64,000 nucleotides of DNA from Chrysoporthe austroafricana (GCA_001051155.2 JYIP02000005.1:2170001-2234000); one strand, 5' to 3'; shown: positions 1 to 13,550, counted from the stretch's first letter. Program-made: numbers and translations. Notes: generated from the letters alone by a model not told the origin.

Positions 1-3000
1 TCCTATGCGAACTGGAGAGCTTGGTGGATCTCGACATGAGCTTTAACCTCATCATGAATTTTCCGGACAACATTGGCGACCTTAGATCGTTGGAGCGGTT
101 AGTCATCACTAACAACAGACTCTCGGGGGCTCTGCCAGACTCGTTCAAGAACCTGCAGAGTTTGCGTGAGCTTGATGTCAAGTATAATGCGATTTCGGCC
201 ATGGACGTAATATCCGAGCTCCCTAAACTGGAGATCATGACAGCAGACCACAACGCCATCTCACAGTTTATTGGTAGTTTCGAGAGGTTACGATCTCTCA
301 AGCTCAACGCGAATCCCATCACGAAATTCGGAATTACTGCTCCTGTACCGACCTTGAAGCACCTCAACCTATCTCACGCGCAACTGGCAAGCATTGATGA
401 CACCTTTCACAATATTTTGAACCTTGAGCGACTGGTCCTGGACAAGAACTATTTCGTTTCTTTACCGGCGCAGATTGGCAGCTTACGACGTCTGGAGCAT
501 TTCAGCATTGCAAATAACTCGCTCGGGGAGTTGCCTGCTGAGATTGGTTGCCTCACGGAACTCAGAATACTTGACGTACGAAGCAACAATCTCAGAAAAT
601 TGCCTATGGACATCTGGTGGGCAAACAAGCTGGAAACATTGAACGCGTCTACCAATATCCTAGACTCGTTCCCCAAGCCGGCTTCTCGTGCGCCTCAGCC
701 GCCTCCGGATCTTACAGCGTCACCATCGTCTTCAGGGCTCAAACCGAGCTCGACTGGTGGCCTGAGCCCGTCTCCCAGTTCTGACGATCTATTACCGGAC
801 GGTTCTAGAAGGCCGAGCCATGCCTCGAGTACACTTCTGAGCGTTGGACCATCTCCAGTCCCCGCAGGACCTGACCGCAAGAGCTCGGTCGTGTCAGTCT
901 ACGGCAAGGGAGGACGCAAAACATCAGTCATGTCAAGAACCACGAGCCAGACCAACAGCTCTGTACCACCCCCGATGCCTGGTGCAAGAAAAGATTCTGG
1001 CCTGTCATCTCGATTGACCAATACGTTCGCCGGGTCACTGAGGAACCTGTACCTTGCTGACAATCAACTCGACGATGAGGTTTTCGATCATATCACTCTG
1101 CTCGGAGAGCTGCGCGTCCTCAACTTGTCGTACAATGAGCTGAGCGACATGCCGCAAAGATCAATCAAGAGCTGGCCGCAGCTAGTGGAACTGTACCTGT
1201 CTGGTAACGAGCTGACCAGCCTACCTGCGGATGATCTCGAGGAGTTCAACTCCCTTCAAGTGATCCACATCAACAGCAACAAATTCACAAATCTCCCTGC
1301 TGATATCTCCAAGGCTAAGAAGTTAGCTGTGCTGGACTGCGGAAGCAACTACCTTAAATACAACATCTCGAATGTGCCATACGATTGGAACTGGAACCTC
1401 AACCCTGATCTGAGATTCCTCAATCTCTCCGGCAACAGGCGTCTCGAAATCAAACAAACGAATAATGGTCCTGCCAACGCCAACCGTGAACAATACACCG
1501 ACTTCAACCGTCTGTTGAATCTCCGTGTTCTTGGGTTGATGGATGTCACACTGATCGACCCCAAAATTCCGGACCAGAGTGAAGATCGTCGAATCCGGAC
1601 ATCAGGCTCCTTGGCCGGATTCCTACCATACGGCATGGCGGACACACTAGGCAGGAATGAGCATCTCTCTACCATCGATTTGGTGGTTCCTCGCTTCAAT
1701 GCCTCCGACACGGAGACTTTGTTGGGTTTGTTCGATGGCCAAGCACTCTCAAGTGGTGGCTCTAAGATTGCCAAGTACCTGCACGAGAACTTCGGTTACA
1801 TCTTCGGTATGGAGTTGAAAGCATTGAAAACGAGGCTGAACGAGACACCTGTCGACGCCATGCGCCGCGCTTTCCTGGCTCTCAACAAAGATCTCGTCAC
1901 GATCGCAACTCAACATTCTGAGGAACGACCTATCGTGTCGCATCGAGGATCTGCAGCATCAGTCGTACTCAGCAAAGAAGACCTCAACTCTGGCGCTGTA
2001 GCTACCGTGGCCTATCTTCAAGGGCAGGAGTTATACATCGCGAACGTAGGCGATGTACAAGCATTGATTATCGAGGCCGATAGCACAAACAAGATCTTGA
2101 CGCACAAGCACGACCCGGCCGAGCCCAACGAGCGATCGCGCATTCGAGACGCTGGTGGCTGGGTGTCACGCAACGGAAGGCTGAATGACCTGCTTGAGGT
2201 CTCCCGTGCCTTTGGCTATGCAGATCTCATGCCCGCCGTGCAAGCTGCGCCCCACGTGACTCACCTCACGATCAAAGAACAGCACGAAGTCATCGTCATG
2301 GCTACAAGAGAACTATGGGAATATCTCACCCCAACTCTTGTCACTGATGTTGTCAAAGCTGAGCGTCCTGATCTCATGCGTGCCTCCCAGAAAGTTCGAG
2401 ATCTTGCCATGGCTTACGGCGCATCCGGGAAAATCATGGTGATGATGATCAGCGTTGCCGATTTGAAGAAGAGAAATGAGAGGTCCAGACTCCACCGTGG
2501 ACAGAGCATGTCTCTGGTACCTTCTGGCCTCGATAGTGATCTACTGCCCCGAGAGACGCGAAAGAATAAAAGAGCGGCAAAGAACGATGCCCTGGACTCG
2601 AACCTGCGCAAGGCGGGTACCGAGGTGCCGGCGCCAACGGGCATGATTGCCATCGTCTTCACTGACATCAAGAACTCAACGAATTTGTGGGAAACATATC
2701 CGGCCGCGATGAGATCCGCGATCAAAGTCCACAACGAGGTCATGAGACGACAGCTGCGTCGAATAGGTGGCTACGAGGTCAAGACTGAAGGTGATGCCTT
2801 CATGGTGTCTTTTCCAACCGCGACGTCCGCTCTGTTGTGGTGCTTCGCGGTACAGACAGCACTGCTTGAGGTCGATTGGCCCCAGGAGATGCTCAATTCG
2901 GTGAACTGCCAGCCACTCTACGACAAGGATAACAATCTCATTTTCAGGGGCCTCTCAGTTCGTATGGGCACGCACTGGGGTGAGCCCCTTTGCGAGGTTG

Positions 3001-3870
3001 ACCCTATCACGCATCGCATGGACTACTACGGGCCCATTGTCAACAAGGCTTCACGTGTATCAGCATGTGCTGACGGTGGTCAGATCACTGTCTCGTCTGA
3101 TTTCATTTCCGAAATTCAGAGATGCCTAGAAACATACCAAGATTTGTCCTCAAATCTCGACGACGGTCTGGAGGAGGATACCTTTGCCCAGGCCGTGCGC
3201 AAGGAGCTACGGAATTTGAGCTCGCAAGGCTTCGAGGTCAAAGAGATGGGCGAGAAGAAACTGAAGGGACTTGAGAACCCCGAAGTGGTCTATTCACTAT
3301 ACCCGCACAGCCTAGCCGGTCGTATCGAGCAACATCTCTTCCATGAGCGGCAAGTGTCAGGCGAGCCGGGCAAGCCAGCGGCGCTTGCGCCAGCCGGAGA
3401 GCTTGCGTTCGACCCGGAAGTCATCTGGGCCTTGTGGCGGGTGAGTCTCCGGCTCGAGATGCTGTGCAGCGCACTTGAAGAAAATTCAGGTCATGGTCTG
3501 CAGCCACCGGAGACGGAACTACTAGAGCGGATGAAACAGAAGGGCGGCGAAGTCACGGAGCGGTTCCTTGTTAACTTCATGGAACATCAAGTGAGCCGCA
3601 TAGAGGTAAGCTCTATATGAGTGGGAAGCGTCCAATGTATGAGCGACTATGCTAACGAAACTGCAGACCTGTATCTCTACCCTGACTATGCGCCATCTCG
3701 CCGCCGGCAACGGTCCAATCGCCAAGCTCGAGGACCTGAGCGCACCTATGACCGATGTGCTCTCCAGCCTAGCCGAACAACTGCTCGAACTGCAACGCTA
3801 CAAGGCGAGGTTTGGTGAGCTCGAGGACCATGACGAGATCGAAGACATAACCGGCAGTGAAACCGAGTAG
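1..3870 (+). CDS. cyr1: Adenylate cyclase, C-terminal part (5' end outside window)
   Basis: Makes cAMP from ATP; in fungi it is a large membrane-associated protein activated through Ras/G-alpha and controlling growth, conidiation and virulence. The frame is open at base 1, so the start lies upstream. Exons visible: <1..3605 and 3667..3870; intron 3606-3666 has GTAAGC, a GCTAAC branch site and CTGCAG, phase 0. About 1,268 residues are seen. Order (numbered from base 21): leucine-rich repeats (about 1-520, broken by a Ser/Pro-rich insert near 220-335), PP2C-like domain (about 560-830), class III cyclase domain (about 870-1090) with metal-site FTDIKNSTNLWE and YEVKTEGDAF, then a C-terminal tail. 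Family members are roughly 2,000 residues, so the N-terminal third is missing. The PP2C part has ATRELWE where active enzymes have the SDGLWD-type metal site, suggesting no phosphatase activity. The family call is firm. Confidence 0.95.
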
Positions 3871-5242
3871 GAGCGCCGGTCCTCTCAATCCGCATCACGC
3901 TACTCTCACCTACACCGTTTTGAGACGGTTCTCCATGCCTTCCGTCCTGGGCATTTTGTAATACACCCCCCTGCGTGTTCAAAGTCTGCTGATGGATTTC
4001 AACATTGGTACATGGATCTCTCGGATTTCCCTTTCTTTCTCTGGCATGGGTCGGGCCGCAAGCGTCTATATATACCTTATCGTTCATCTGTGTTCCCTGG
4101 CGACCAAGCATACTTTCTGTACGATTGATGATACTCCAACGAGCACCTACAGACGCCCTAGCCACACGCTTGACCGGCCACATTCCGCTTCTCTTCTTGC
4201 TTTCCGTCGAATCATCTGTATACGGTCACACAGGAGCAAAGCTTGTTTTTCTTGGATACTGGGCACAGGATACACTGGTCAGGCTGTTTAGAGAAGACAC
4301 CAGGGCACCAAATTTTCCTTCTACCTCGTCACGGCCGGCCCCCCCAAGGGCAGTCAAATTTTGTTGAGCATCAAGGGATTATTCCTTCTCGTCTTGTTTT
4401 GGGAAGGGGTTGGGGGCGGGGATTCAAAGCCACCCTGGTGGGAGAAGGGGCTACTCAAACCTATGTGTACAGGGACCGGAGGAGACTGGCTTCCAGACGG
4501 CTGGATACAAGAAGAATTATCAAATAGTACTACTAGCACGACAATTCAATGAAGATATTGCATACTCACTGACCTCTGCTTGAACGCTCGCGCGAGAGAG
4601 AGGGGAATGACAGAGCAGGGGCCTTCTAGTGACAAGTGTGAACAAACAGTCGCGTGTGATCCCAGTACGGGCCCAGGCATGTCAATGGCAAGTTTATGCC
4701 AGATCCCAAATCTCAGATCCCAGATCTCGGAATCTACCTTGGCGTGCCACGCGTGCTTGGTAGGGGCGGCTAGGACCGCATACCCCTGTAAACTCCCAAG
4801 TCCAGGCCCAGAGCAACGGGTTTTCAGGGTCCTCCCAGTGCTGACGTCAACAGTCCGACCAGTGGACTTCGATCAGTGGACATTAAGGTTGCTGCACCGT
4901 GGCAGTATGGCGTGTTGGTCTCATGGGACCTTTTTTTCCTTTCTGTCGCCTGGTTGAATAATGTACACGAAAAGTCTCGACTACGTTCTTCGTGGCAACC
5001 CAATCCCCTCCGTCCCATTGCTTGCGGCTTCCGAGATCAACGACTGTTCTGGCTCTGCAGAAAGTCGGCTGTCGTGTCTAAGAGGAGGACGAGGCGTGAC
5101 GCTGCTCTCGCAGTGACAGTACCAATCAGTCAAAATCTTGGAGGCCCAGGCTGGATTTTGACATCACGACCTGACATAGCCTGAGTCCTCCTGAGGGCAG
5201 CACAGGCCTGTGACCTATGCTATAGGCGATACCTCTACCGAG
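3871..5242. other. Intergenic, adenylate cyclase 3' side / acyltransferase 5' side
   Basis: There is no convincing gene here; the short open frames have neither family resemblance nor splice logic. It should hold the 3'UTR of the cyclase gene and the promoter of the acyltransferase gene. The only structured element noticed is a G-rich run at 4401-4421 (GGG/GGGG/GGGGG/GGGG separated by AA, TT and C), which could fold as a G-quadruplex. Confidence 0.6.
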
Positions 5243-7019
5243 ATGTGGGAAGACTCCTCCATGCGGGCTCATCTGCCCATCACGCTATCCCCAGCGTCCC
5301 TCATCAACTTGGGCGCACACGTCCGCGATCTCTACGGGCTACACTTCAAACACGAGCTCGCCGCGGGGTCCGTCAGGCCGCTGGTGATACCATACTCCCT
5401 CCTCGGCGCCTTCATCCTCCCGGTCCTGTACTTCTCGATACCGCACGTCAAGCGGCCGTGGCTGTTCCGGGCGCGCTACCTCCTCATGCTCTTTATACTC
5501 GCCTTCAACCTCTCCGAGACGGTCGCCAGCTCGAGCGCAAACTTCGCGGTCGGATATGCCATCGGGTTGATGCAGGCGTGGGGGATCCTGTGGAATGCCA
5601 CGTTGCTCATATGGATGAGCCCGCAGTTTGAGGCGGAGAGGGTTGAGAGGAGGAAGGGGGTCGATGGCCCTGATATGGAGCATTCCGAGAACGGACATAT
5701 GGCACAGAATGGCCACGCTTCGCCTAATGGTTATTCTGGGGGCCTCAGGAGTGTCGATGGCACCGTGGAGCCTTTGGGGCGAGACCTGAAGAGGAGTCAG
5801 GCCACTGACGCCCCGGACGAGGATGTCGCGAGGAGCCTTGCTCAGGGCTACGAGTACTACTGGCAGGCCTATCCAGCTGACTCGTCCTTCTTGACGCGTC
5901 TCGATTGGTCTTTGGACCTCGTTACGTCGTTCCGCGGGACTGGTAAGGTCAACGTCGGTCCTGTTCTCATCCAGCAGATACTAACAGCACGCAGGATGGA
6001 ACTGGGGCGTTCCAATACTCCCACACTTCGCCAAACCCGAGAAGCCTCTTTGCGGCTCCCTCGTCGACCTCAAATCGATCCCCCTTTGCACGCGCCAGGG
6101 CTACCGCCGATACACCACTGGCCGAGAGTGGCTCCGCATCAAACTCATCCCGATGATCCTCTCCTACCTGGTTCTCGACGCCCTGAGTGTTCTCATGATG
6201 AAAGACCCCTATTTCATCCACGGCCCGGACTACGCGGCGGTGAACACCAGTGGCACCTCCCACCCCCTCGCCCTACCGCCCGCCCTCGCCGCGCTGCCCT
6301 ACCCCCTGCTCTTCCTCTACCGCTCCCTCGTCTGCTTCGCCGCCATCCTCGTCTCCATCGACCTCATCATGACATGCTACCAGCTCCTCGCGCACTTCGC
6401 CCTCCGCCCGGTCCTCGGCACGCGCGCCGAGCTGTGGCACTTCCCGTGCGTGTACGGCGGCTTCGCCGCGGGCGTCCTCGACAGGGGCATGGCCGGCTTT
6501 TGGGGTGGCTGGTGGCACCAGACCTTCCGCACGGCCTTCAGCGCGCCCGGCGTCCGGCTTGCGCGCGCCGGCCGCCTCGACCTGCGTTCTGCGCGCGGCC
6601 GCGCCCTCGCGGGCCTGCTCGCCTTCGCGCAGAGCGGCTTCCTGCACAGCCTGGGGGCCGTCAGCTGCCTGCCGCCGAGCCGCCCGTGGCTGCCGCCCGC
6701 CTTCTTCCTGCTGTGCTGGGCGGGCGTCCTTGCGCAGGCGGCGGCGGCGGCATCCGCCGTGCTGGGGACCGGGCTGCCGCTGTGGGCCCGGCGGGCGGGC
6801 AACTTCCTGTTCGCGTTCGCGTGGCTGAGCTGCACGCAGCATCTCTTCGCGGACGACCTCGCGCGCGCGGGCATCTGGATGCTCGAGCCGGTGCCCATCA
6901 GCCCGCTGCGGGCGGTCGGGATGGGAAGGCCCGGGGATAGCTGGTGGCGGTGGGGTGAGGAGTACTGGCCGAGATGGTACGTGGGGAGGTCCTGGTGGGC
7001 TAGCGGGATTGCGTTATGA
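5243..7019 (+). CDS. Wax-synthase-domain (MBOAT-like) membrane acyltransferase
   Basis: A polytopic membrane protein of the wax synthase family, which transfers acyl groups to alcohols or to terpenoid and polyketide hydroxyls. Exons 5243..5942 and 5995..7019; intron 5943-5994 has GTAAGG, a CTAAC branch site and GCAG. Joining them restores the family motif TSFRGTGWNWG (about residue 229), and the second signature FWGGWWHQTFR with the presumed catalytic His lies near residue 401. The product is 574 residues. Several hydrophobic segments precede residue 130 and follow residue 285; between them is a charged, probably cytosolic loop. The first ATG is at 5243; the frame extends upstream only through a GTG. 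It is convergent with TERT (399 bp gap). No biosynthetic partner genes flank it, so the substrate cannot be inferred. The family is clear; the reaction is not. Confidence 0.85.
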
Positions 7020-7418
7020 GTATACGTCTTCCTTGCATTTGTTGATTTCACAGCCTTAAGTCCTCCGTGTCAAGACGCTGCATCCGCTGGCGTTGGCTGG
7101 GCACGAGCATCGTTACTATAGATCGCACGGCGTACATGGTGTCTGAGGTAGAGAGCTTGGGGATAGACGGGGTTGGCTCCGTTAAGACGTTGGAGAGCAA
7201 TGCATAGTGACTTGCATGTTGTCACTTTGGGGTTATGGCGTCTACATCATCAATGGTATCGTTATGTGTTCTAAATCCAGCCTCTGCTGTATACTGCTCC
7301 TCGTTTTCATTACTCAAGAGGGTATCTTAACAAATGGGTATCAGGTCTATGATCGTAGAGTCGCCAGTCCACGAGCTATTACACCTCGCTCCCCCTCGAG
7401 GACGTCGTAATATCGCAA
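7020..7418. other. Convergent 3' intergenic gap
   Basis: This 399 bp interval lies between the stop of the acyltransferase gene and the stop of TERT, so it must hold both 3'UTRs. I see no gene in it. Confidence 0.6.
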
Positions 7419-10400
7419 CTACCTCTTCTTCCCTTTATTCCTCTCTAAGTTTATCATCTCCTCGCCCAACCACGACAACACGTCCTTGAAGCGCGCCTGC
7501 TTCCTCCCCAGCACACTTTTGAAGGCACCCAGCGTTAAAGCCCTGACCTGCTCCTTCGCGACTCTACACACATACTGCGGATGCTTGACCCTCCGCGCTC
7601 TACTGGTCAACAATAAATAGACTACCTCCACTAGATCATTGATCGTATCAACCCACACCCCAGTGCCGGGTTGTTTGCCGGGCGGGAGACACCGCGCGTA
7701 GGCCCAGGCCTTGGTTGCCGTCTCGACGAGCGCGTCGGAGAGGCTGCGCAGGACAGTCTGGGGTGTGTTGTGCCTGCAGTCGTAGAACATCAGATGCGAC
7801 TGGAGCTTGAATGCGTTCAGGGTCTTGCGCTTGAAATTGGCTCCCTGGTGCCGAGTGAACTCGACGGTGAGGGAATTCGTGACCGTCGGGTCTTTGATGG
7901 TCGAGACGGGTGCGAGGCCACGGTCTCTGGTGAGTTCTAGAGTGCGGGTGTCGATCTGTGTGCCACAGTAGGGGAAGAGGGCACTACCAGCTTGGATGGT
8001 GGGTACAGCAACGCCGTTGACGGAGAGGTCGAAGTTGACGAGGGTCTTTGGCGGGCTGATGGTCACGCCATATTCTGGTATGCCGGCCTGCATGACAGTG
8101 ACGAAGCGGGAGGCCTTGGCCTGGTCTGTAGTAATAAGGAGGAAGTCATCGATCAGACGAAGGAGCAGACTGTCGTCCCCACTCAAGAATCCTAGGTGCG
8201 TTCTCTCCAGGTCGGCGTAGAAATAATTACAAAGCACAGAAGAGATGACGCTGCCCTGCGGGATGCCGTTCTTCTGCCTGTAGTACTTCTTGCCGATCTT
8301 GACAAGATTCTGCTGGACATGAGAGGCCATCAGCGCGAGCAGGTCGCGCGTGCCGTGCGTCTTGCGGAAGACGCTGTCCACATAGACGGTGTTCTTCTTA
8401 TTTGGGGCTGTCTGTCGGGCGATCATCTCGAGGAAGGTGGCAGTGTCCCCTGCGGCTTTAGCAGAGGAGTGCCACCGCCTGAGAGTCTTGGAACCCGCGA
8501 GAGTACTGCTGTCATTGAGGGCGACCTCGACGTGCTTGATCATTTCATACTTGCCCTGGGATGGTACGGAACTCATCAAGGCGAGTATAGCATCCTGAGG
8601 GATCGTGTCGAAAGCGGATTGCACATCGACTTTGGCGAAGTAGAGTGGCCTGTGATGCTGTCCGAGGCGCTGCTTGAACGAGCTGATGCGCTCGTAGAGG
8701 TCACCCACGGAGAACATAGTTGAGCCTAGGCGGCTGGCATGGAGGTTCTAATCTCATTGGTCAGTCACAGTTAGGAAACAGAAAGAAGGAGGATGTTGGC
8801 TCACCTTCTCCAGCTTCAACATGTTGTACACAGGCCCTAGAATGGAGTTGATGCTCTGGCCCAGGAAGTTCCTATCCTTGCTCTTGACCATTCTCCGGCG
8901 TAGATTCATGATCGGCCGGACAGATGTCTGCTTCGGCAGCAACCGGATCTGGCTATAGCCCAACCGCCGTGCATCGAGTATCCTCGAGGCATCGTTGACC
9001 TTGACCTCCTCAAACATTTTCGCCCTGAGCTGCGCCATCGCGGGCTCTGCGATAGACCGCCAGACATCATGCCGAAAGAAGAATAGCCGATACCGATGAA
9101 CATTTGACTCCGTGACATAAAAATTGCTGCGAATCAGAGGTATCAAGAGAGAATCAAAGACGTAGTAGACAAATTCGGCAAAAATCTCACTCCGCTTCCG
9201 AAAGTCAGTCTGGCTGCATTTATGACTCTTCAAGCCGGGAGGTTCAAGCCATTGGATCTCAGTAACCTTGTCAAGTCAGCTGCATAGTCCATCCGAAGTC
9301 CAGGTGTCTGAACATTGAAGGGGACACCCCTACCTTCAGACCCTGCATGACTTCGTGCAGGGAGATCGATTCGAAACGACGAAGCCTAATAAAGCGATCC
9401 ACGTTTCTCGAAAACGTTTGACGGTTGTGAATCTGCACATCATCGGACCCCCAGAATTCGTGGGGGATGATCTTCGATAGCACCGCTTGACAAAACGCAG
9501 AGACTTTGGACACTGGCACCGCGAGCTCCATCAATGACGAATGGCTCGCTCGGGACTCTGGGCGGTGAAGTGACGGTCGAGGCTTCTTTCGGTTCTTCGA
9601 ATGTCTCCCCGAAAGTTTCTTTGCGTCCAAGGAGGATGCAGCCTTAGCGCTACTACTGTGAAAGTTGGAACCTCTCTCGGATACAGGATGTTCACTCTAT
9701 GTCTAATTAGCTTCAGGTGCACTGTGAAGCCTCCTCGATGCTGAATGACAGGGCGGTCAAGAAGGGGTCCTTACCGAGCAATAGTGTTCTAACAACTTGG
9801 CATAAGAACAACGAGCATGCTGGATCTGCAGTCGCTGAACCATATGCTCGAGCTTGCCTCTTAGTCGTTTTGGTACCCGCACGTCAAGACGTTGGCCGTC
9901 TTCCTTGTCGACCCTGCGGAACTTTGCGAAGATTTCCGCCTCACGCAGAGTATAATCTTGGAATTTCTGGGCCGTCTTCAGGGGGTCCACATGAGACGTG
10001 AAAGCATTATGCAGACCAAACTGGCGGGGAAATATGTACATCATCATACGGAGCGTGGCGTCGTTGTGGGATGATCCCACGCCGTGGTTAGCCCCGCCTT
10101 CGGCAGACTCTGAGCTTCCACTATGGCAGAGAGGAAATCTATTCAAAGCGTCTATGCAAGTGAGCACATTGGGCACCAAAGTTGTCGGGCTAGAGGAAAA
10201 CTTACGGATATGCCTGAAACCGAAATGGACTAGTCCTCGAGCATTGAGCGCGGCTCTTGCGTACAGCATGCGACTCCTCACGAAGATGATATCCGTCCGT
10301 CTTCTCTCAAAGGTACTCGGGTTCTTGATTGGATCAGGAGGCGTCTGAGATGACACGATCTCACGTTCGAATATTGGAGATCCTACTGCGATGGTTAAAA

Positions 10401-11356
10401 GTGTTTATGCGTAGATCGGTGACGTGGCAAAGCTCACCACTCAGCTGATAGAAGTTGCCCTTGCCGGCTTCAACGGCCAAGAAGACGGAGCAGTCGAGCA
10501 GCAGGTTGATCATCATGCTCTCGCCAGACCTGCCCATCAGTTGAAGCAGCTGCGGCCATGGGGCCTGCTTGATGGCAGCGATCCGCTCGTTGAAGTAGAG
10601 GCGGTGAAGCCCCAGGATCGAAGACGGTGCTGCGTGCTGCCTGGGACCGGTGCTCTTTCGGAAGCCATCGCACAGCAGGTGATGAGGTGTCCTGCCGGGC
10701 CTTTTCTCCCTTGAGAAGAGCAGCCAGATGATGAAGTCAACGATCTGCCGTCATCCGTCAGCTCTGCCAGGTCCCATGTCATCCGAAGGAAGGCTTTCTG
10801 CCCTTGTACCGCATGGTTCGTTCGGCCTTACCTCTGACTGGACGTGAACCGCACTGGCATCCGCGCCGGATAGTGTCACGTGAGAGTCATCCCTCTGCGA
10901 GTACTCAATCCACTGCTGAAGGCGGCTCTCAGACTGCGTCTTAGCAGTCTCTTCTGGCGTCGCATGGAATCCAACCAGCGTTGTGTCCAGGAGCCTGGCG
11001 AGCTGGGCTCGAATACCAGTAGGGTCACTCTCAGGCCCATCGGTGGCCCCGACCGCTGCGATCTTCTTTCGCCGGATCCTGGACGAGGCCGGCAGATGGC
11101 GCAGGACGTACTGCCGCAGCGTCAGGATGGTCGGGTAATACTGAGCCAGCAGGGCATGCTTCACAGCATCGGCGGACTGCAGGGTCCCTCCACCGGTCTC
11201 TGTCCTGCGCTGCTTGGTCGGCGGCGGCCTCTGGCAGCGGTCAGGCGGGCCCTGACCTGTGGTGCTCCTCCCCCTCTTCCTCTTCTTCGAGGCTGGTCTC
11301 GGGCGCGTCGCACGGTTCGCATGCTGGGCTTCGGACCCCGTGACCATTTTCTCCAT
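7419..11356 (-). CDS. TERT: Telomerase reverse transcriptase
   Basis: Catalytic subunit of telomerase, which copies the telomerase RNA template onto chromosome ends. Seven exons (transcript order): 11356-10832, 10744-10438, 10382-10206, 10151-9775, 9696-9334, 9266-8805, 8747-7419; every junction keeps frame and rebuilds TERT motifs, giving 1,179 residues. Visible: basic N-terminus with QYYPTILTLRQY; QFP-region motif SEIVDFIIWLLF spanning exons 1-2; FGFRHIHALNRFP spanning exons 3-4; CP motif YIFPRQFGLHNAFTS (about 372); T motif FWGS...RRFE (about 545-575); motifs 1/2 IRLLPK...RPIMNLRRR (about 688); motif A FAKVDVQSAF (Asp about 778); motif B' GIPQGSVIS (about 898); motif C LIDDFLLIT (Asp-Asp about 937-938); motif E FPYCGTQID. 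All catalytic aspartates are present, so it looks functional. The start is the first ATG; a second lies three codons on. Confidence 0.95.
10383..10437 (-). other. TERT intron 2 with tandem (NAGNAG) acceptor
   Basis: On the minus strand the intron ends GCAGTAG before the exon sequence GATCTCC. Both AGs keep the reading frame, giving either GSP or VGSP after the QLS residues, so a one-residue variant of TERT can be made by slippage of the 3' splice site. Confidence 0.6.
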
Positions 11357-13550
11357 CACCGGTGTGGTCCCCCGGCGAGGCGTCGCGTCTGTGGTATGCT
11401 GCCGGAAATCCCGATGGCTCGAGCTCTGACCATCTTCTCAGGTGTCAAGGTCTGCTCGACGGCGGCAGGGTCGAGATCTGGCATCTCATGGTACGAGTTC
11501 CGGGTGGTGAGTGATCCACAAGCACGCGCTCTCCAATGCGTGTCATCCAAAGCCCACTGAGACGCTCGGATCAGCGGCGGGGACCGTCGTGAAGTCGGGG
11601 TGTCTGAGGAGAAATGAGTCGCGGGGGACGAGATGAAACGACAAGACAGCTGTCACGCCACGGCACCTGGGCGGATTGCTACGGCAAGGGGGCACGTCGA
11701 GTGGGATCGGACCGGTCCTGGGTGATGTCGGCTGGCCTCAGCCCGCAGCTGGCGTGGTCCCTCCCTTCCTGGGCTCGTTGACGCGTCTTGCGCCAGCAGG
11801 TGTGCGCGCGCGCGCGGGTGGCGTGCTGCCGGAGGGCCTGGGCGAGGTTCGGCCGGGAGGCACGGGCGTGGGGCAGTGGGACAGCGGCACCGCGGGCGCA
11901 GCGGCGCAGCGTGACAGTGGGATCACCACCGGCGCGCGGGCCGTGGTTTAGCGCAACCGAGACTGCTACAGGGTATACAGGCACTGACAGGGCCCTGCTG
12001 AGAGGAAGGTTGTACCGTCCCAGCTGGCTGTACATGGCACTGCGACCCCGTGCTGGAACAGCCTGCAGGCCCGTACAGTACCTACCCGCGCCCTCCCATG
12101 CCACGGGGCCTCGCGGTGGCCCGTTTGCAGAGGACCACGTCTTCGAAACGGCCGCCTTTAGGTTTGCTACCAGGCGCGTACCATGGTACGGCCGACGGCA
12201 GCTCGGGCGCCCTCCCCCAGGGAACGTTCGACCATGTGGCTGTGGGGCCCCCTCTCGTCTAGGCAAATGCAAGTCCGAGAGGGATCCTCGCTCGGGTCTC
12301 TGCGACTCCTCCTGCGCAGAGGCTGGGCCGGCGCGGCGCGGGCTGACCCTGTCGATCCAATCTGTCGTATCCAGATCCAGATCGCTCTCGGGGCGAGATG
12401 CTCACAATGACGGGAGCGGCGGGCTGCAACCCCGGCACGGGCGAGGCCACGCGCTGCGCTGCGCTGCGCTGCGCGAGGACGGCTGCTCGGCCTCTGCAGA
12501 GGGTCGGCTCATTTCGGGCGCCCCTTCCCAGGGCAGCAGAGGCCACGGCGATCGGAGAATCGGTTCTGCAGAGACGAGCCCAGGCCTTGCCTATAGCACG
12601 AAGGATGTGGGCTGAGGCGCGGGCGGCGGCGGGGCGGGAGGGGGGGGTGACCAAGAGTTACACTACATATCGTCTTATTACATGGTCGCAGTACGGACGC
12701 ACATGCGTACATATCCATAGTAGCAGCAGGAGAGGGCCCTCCGGCCCGCCTCTCGTCTCGTCTGGGCTCAGCTGCTGCTGCTGCTACTGCTGCCACGACC
12801 ACCACCACGGATGCACCCGGCGGGCCACGCTGAGGTACGGACGCACATGATGCGGCAGCGGCAGCGTGGCAAGAAGGTTTGATGGTCTCCTCAGGTGGCG
12901 GCCTAGACCAGGCACCGGGTGGTCGGTGAGGTCTGCGTCTGCTACGCACTACGGCAGCTCCCTTGCTTGGCCGACCAGCGCCGTTTCCAACGCCCGCCCT
13001 CGAGTCGCGAGAGGCCGGCGACGTCAGGAGAGGCATCATCCCGGCAGCCAGGGATGGCCGTCTCTCGTCATCCCAGGAACGGGCGCCGTCGGCTGATTGT
13101 ACCATGTAGATCTGCCCAAGCCGTCGGCCAGGTGGTCGTGTGTTGGTTGTGTGCAGTTGCTATGTACTGTATTTTTTTTTCTTTTCTTTTTTTCTTCTGT
13201 CAGCGTGTTGCACATTGCCCCCACGTACCCGAGCCCAACCAGTATCGTGCTGTTCGCAGGGGAGGGTGGGCCCCGGTACCACTGACTGGGTACGGCCGGT
13301 ACCTCAGGCCATGTACTATAGCACCCTGACGTGCACGGCCACCTCGTGTCGCCTGGTGACCAGCACCACCTCTTCTTTTTTGTTGTTGTTGTTGTTGATC
13401 GCTGACCTCCCAGGGACTGTGCGCTGTCTCACCCACCTCTGGAGAGGATGGGAGGAAGAAGGAAAGAGAACAGAGGAAGCAATTGAGTTGGGGGTCCCAC
13501 AGCAGCCTGCAGTTGGGTCCAAGACCGAACGGAGACGTGCTCCTCACCAC

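Noticed and set aside
5243..7019. Secondary-metabolite cluster around the wax-synthase-type acyltransferase
   Set aside because: Neighbours are adenylate cyclase and TERT. No polyketide synthase, terpene cyclase, P450 or transporter is nearby.
7419..11356. Reverse transcriptase motifs suggesting a LINE or group II-type retroelement
   Set aside because: CP, QFP and T motifs plus LIDDFLLIT identify telomerase RT. No endonuclease, integrase, RNase H, LTR or poly-A tail is present.
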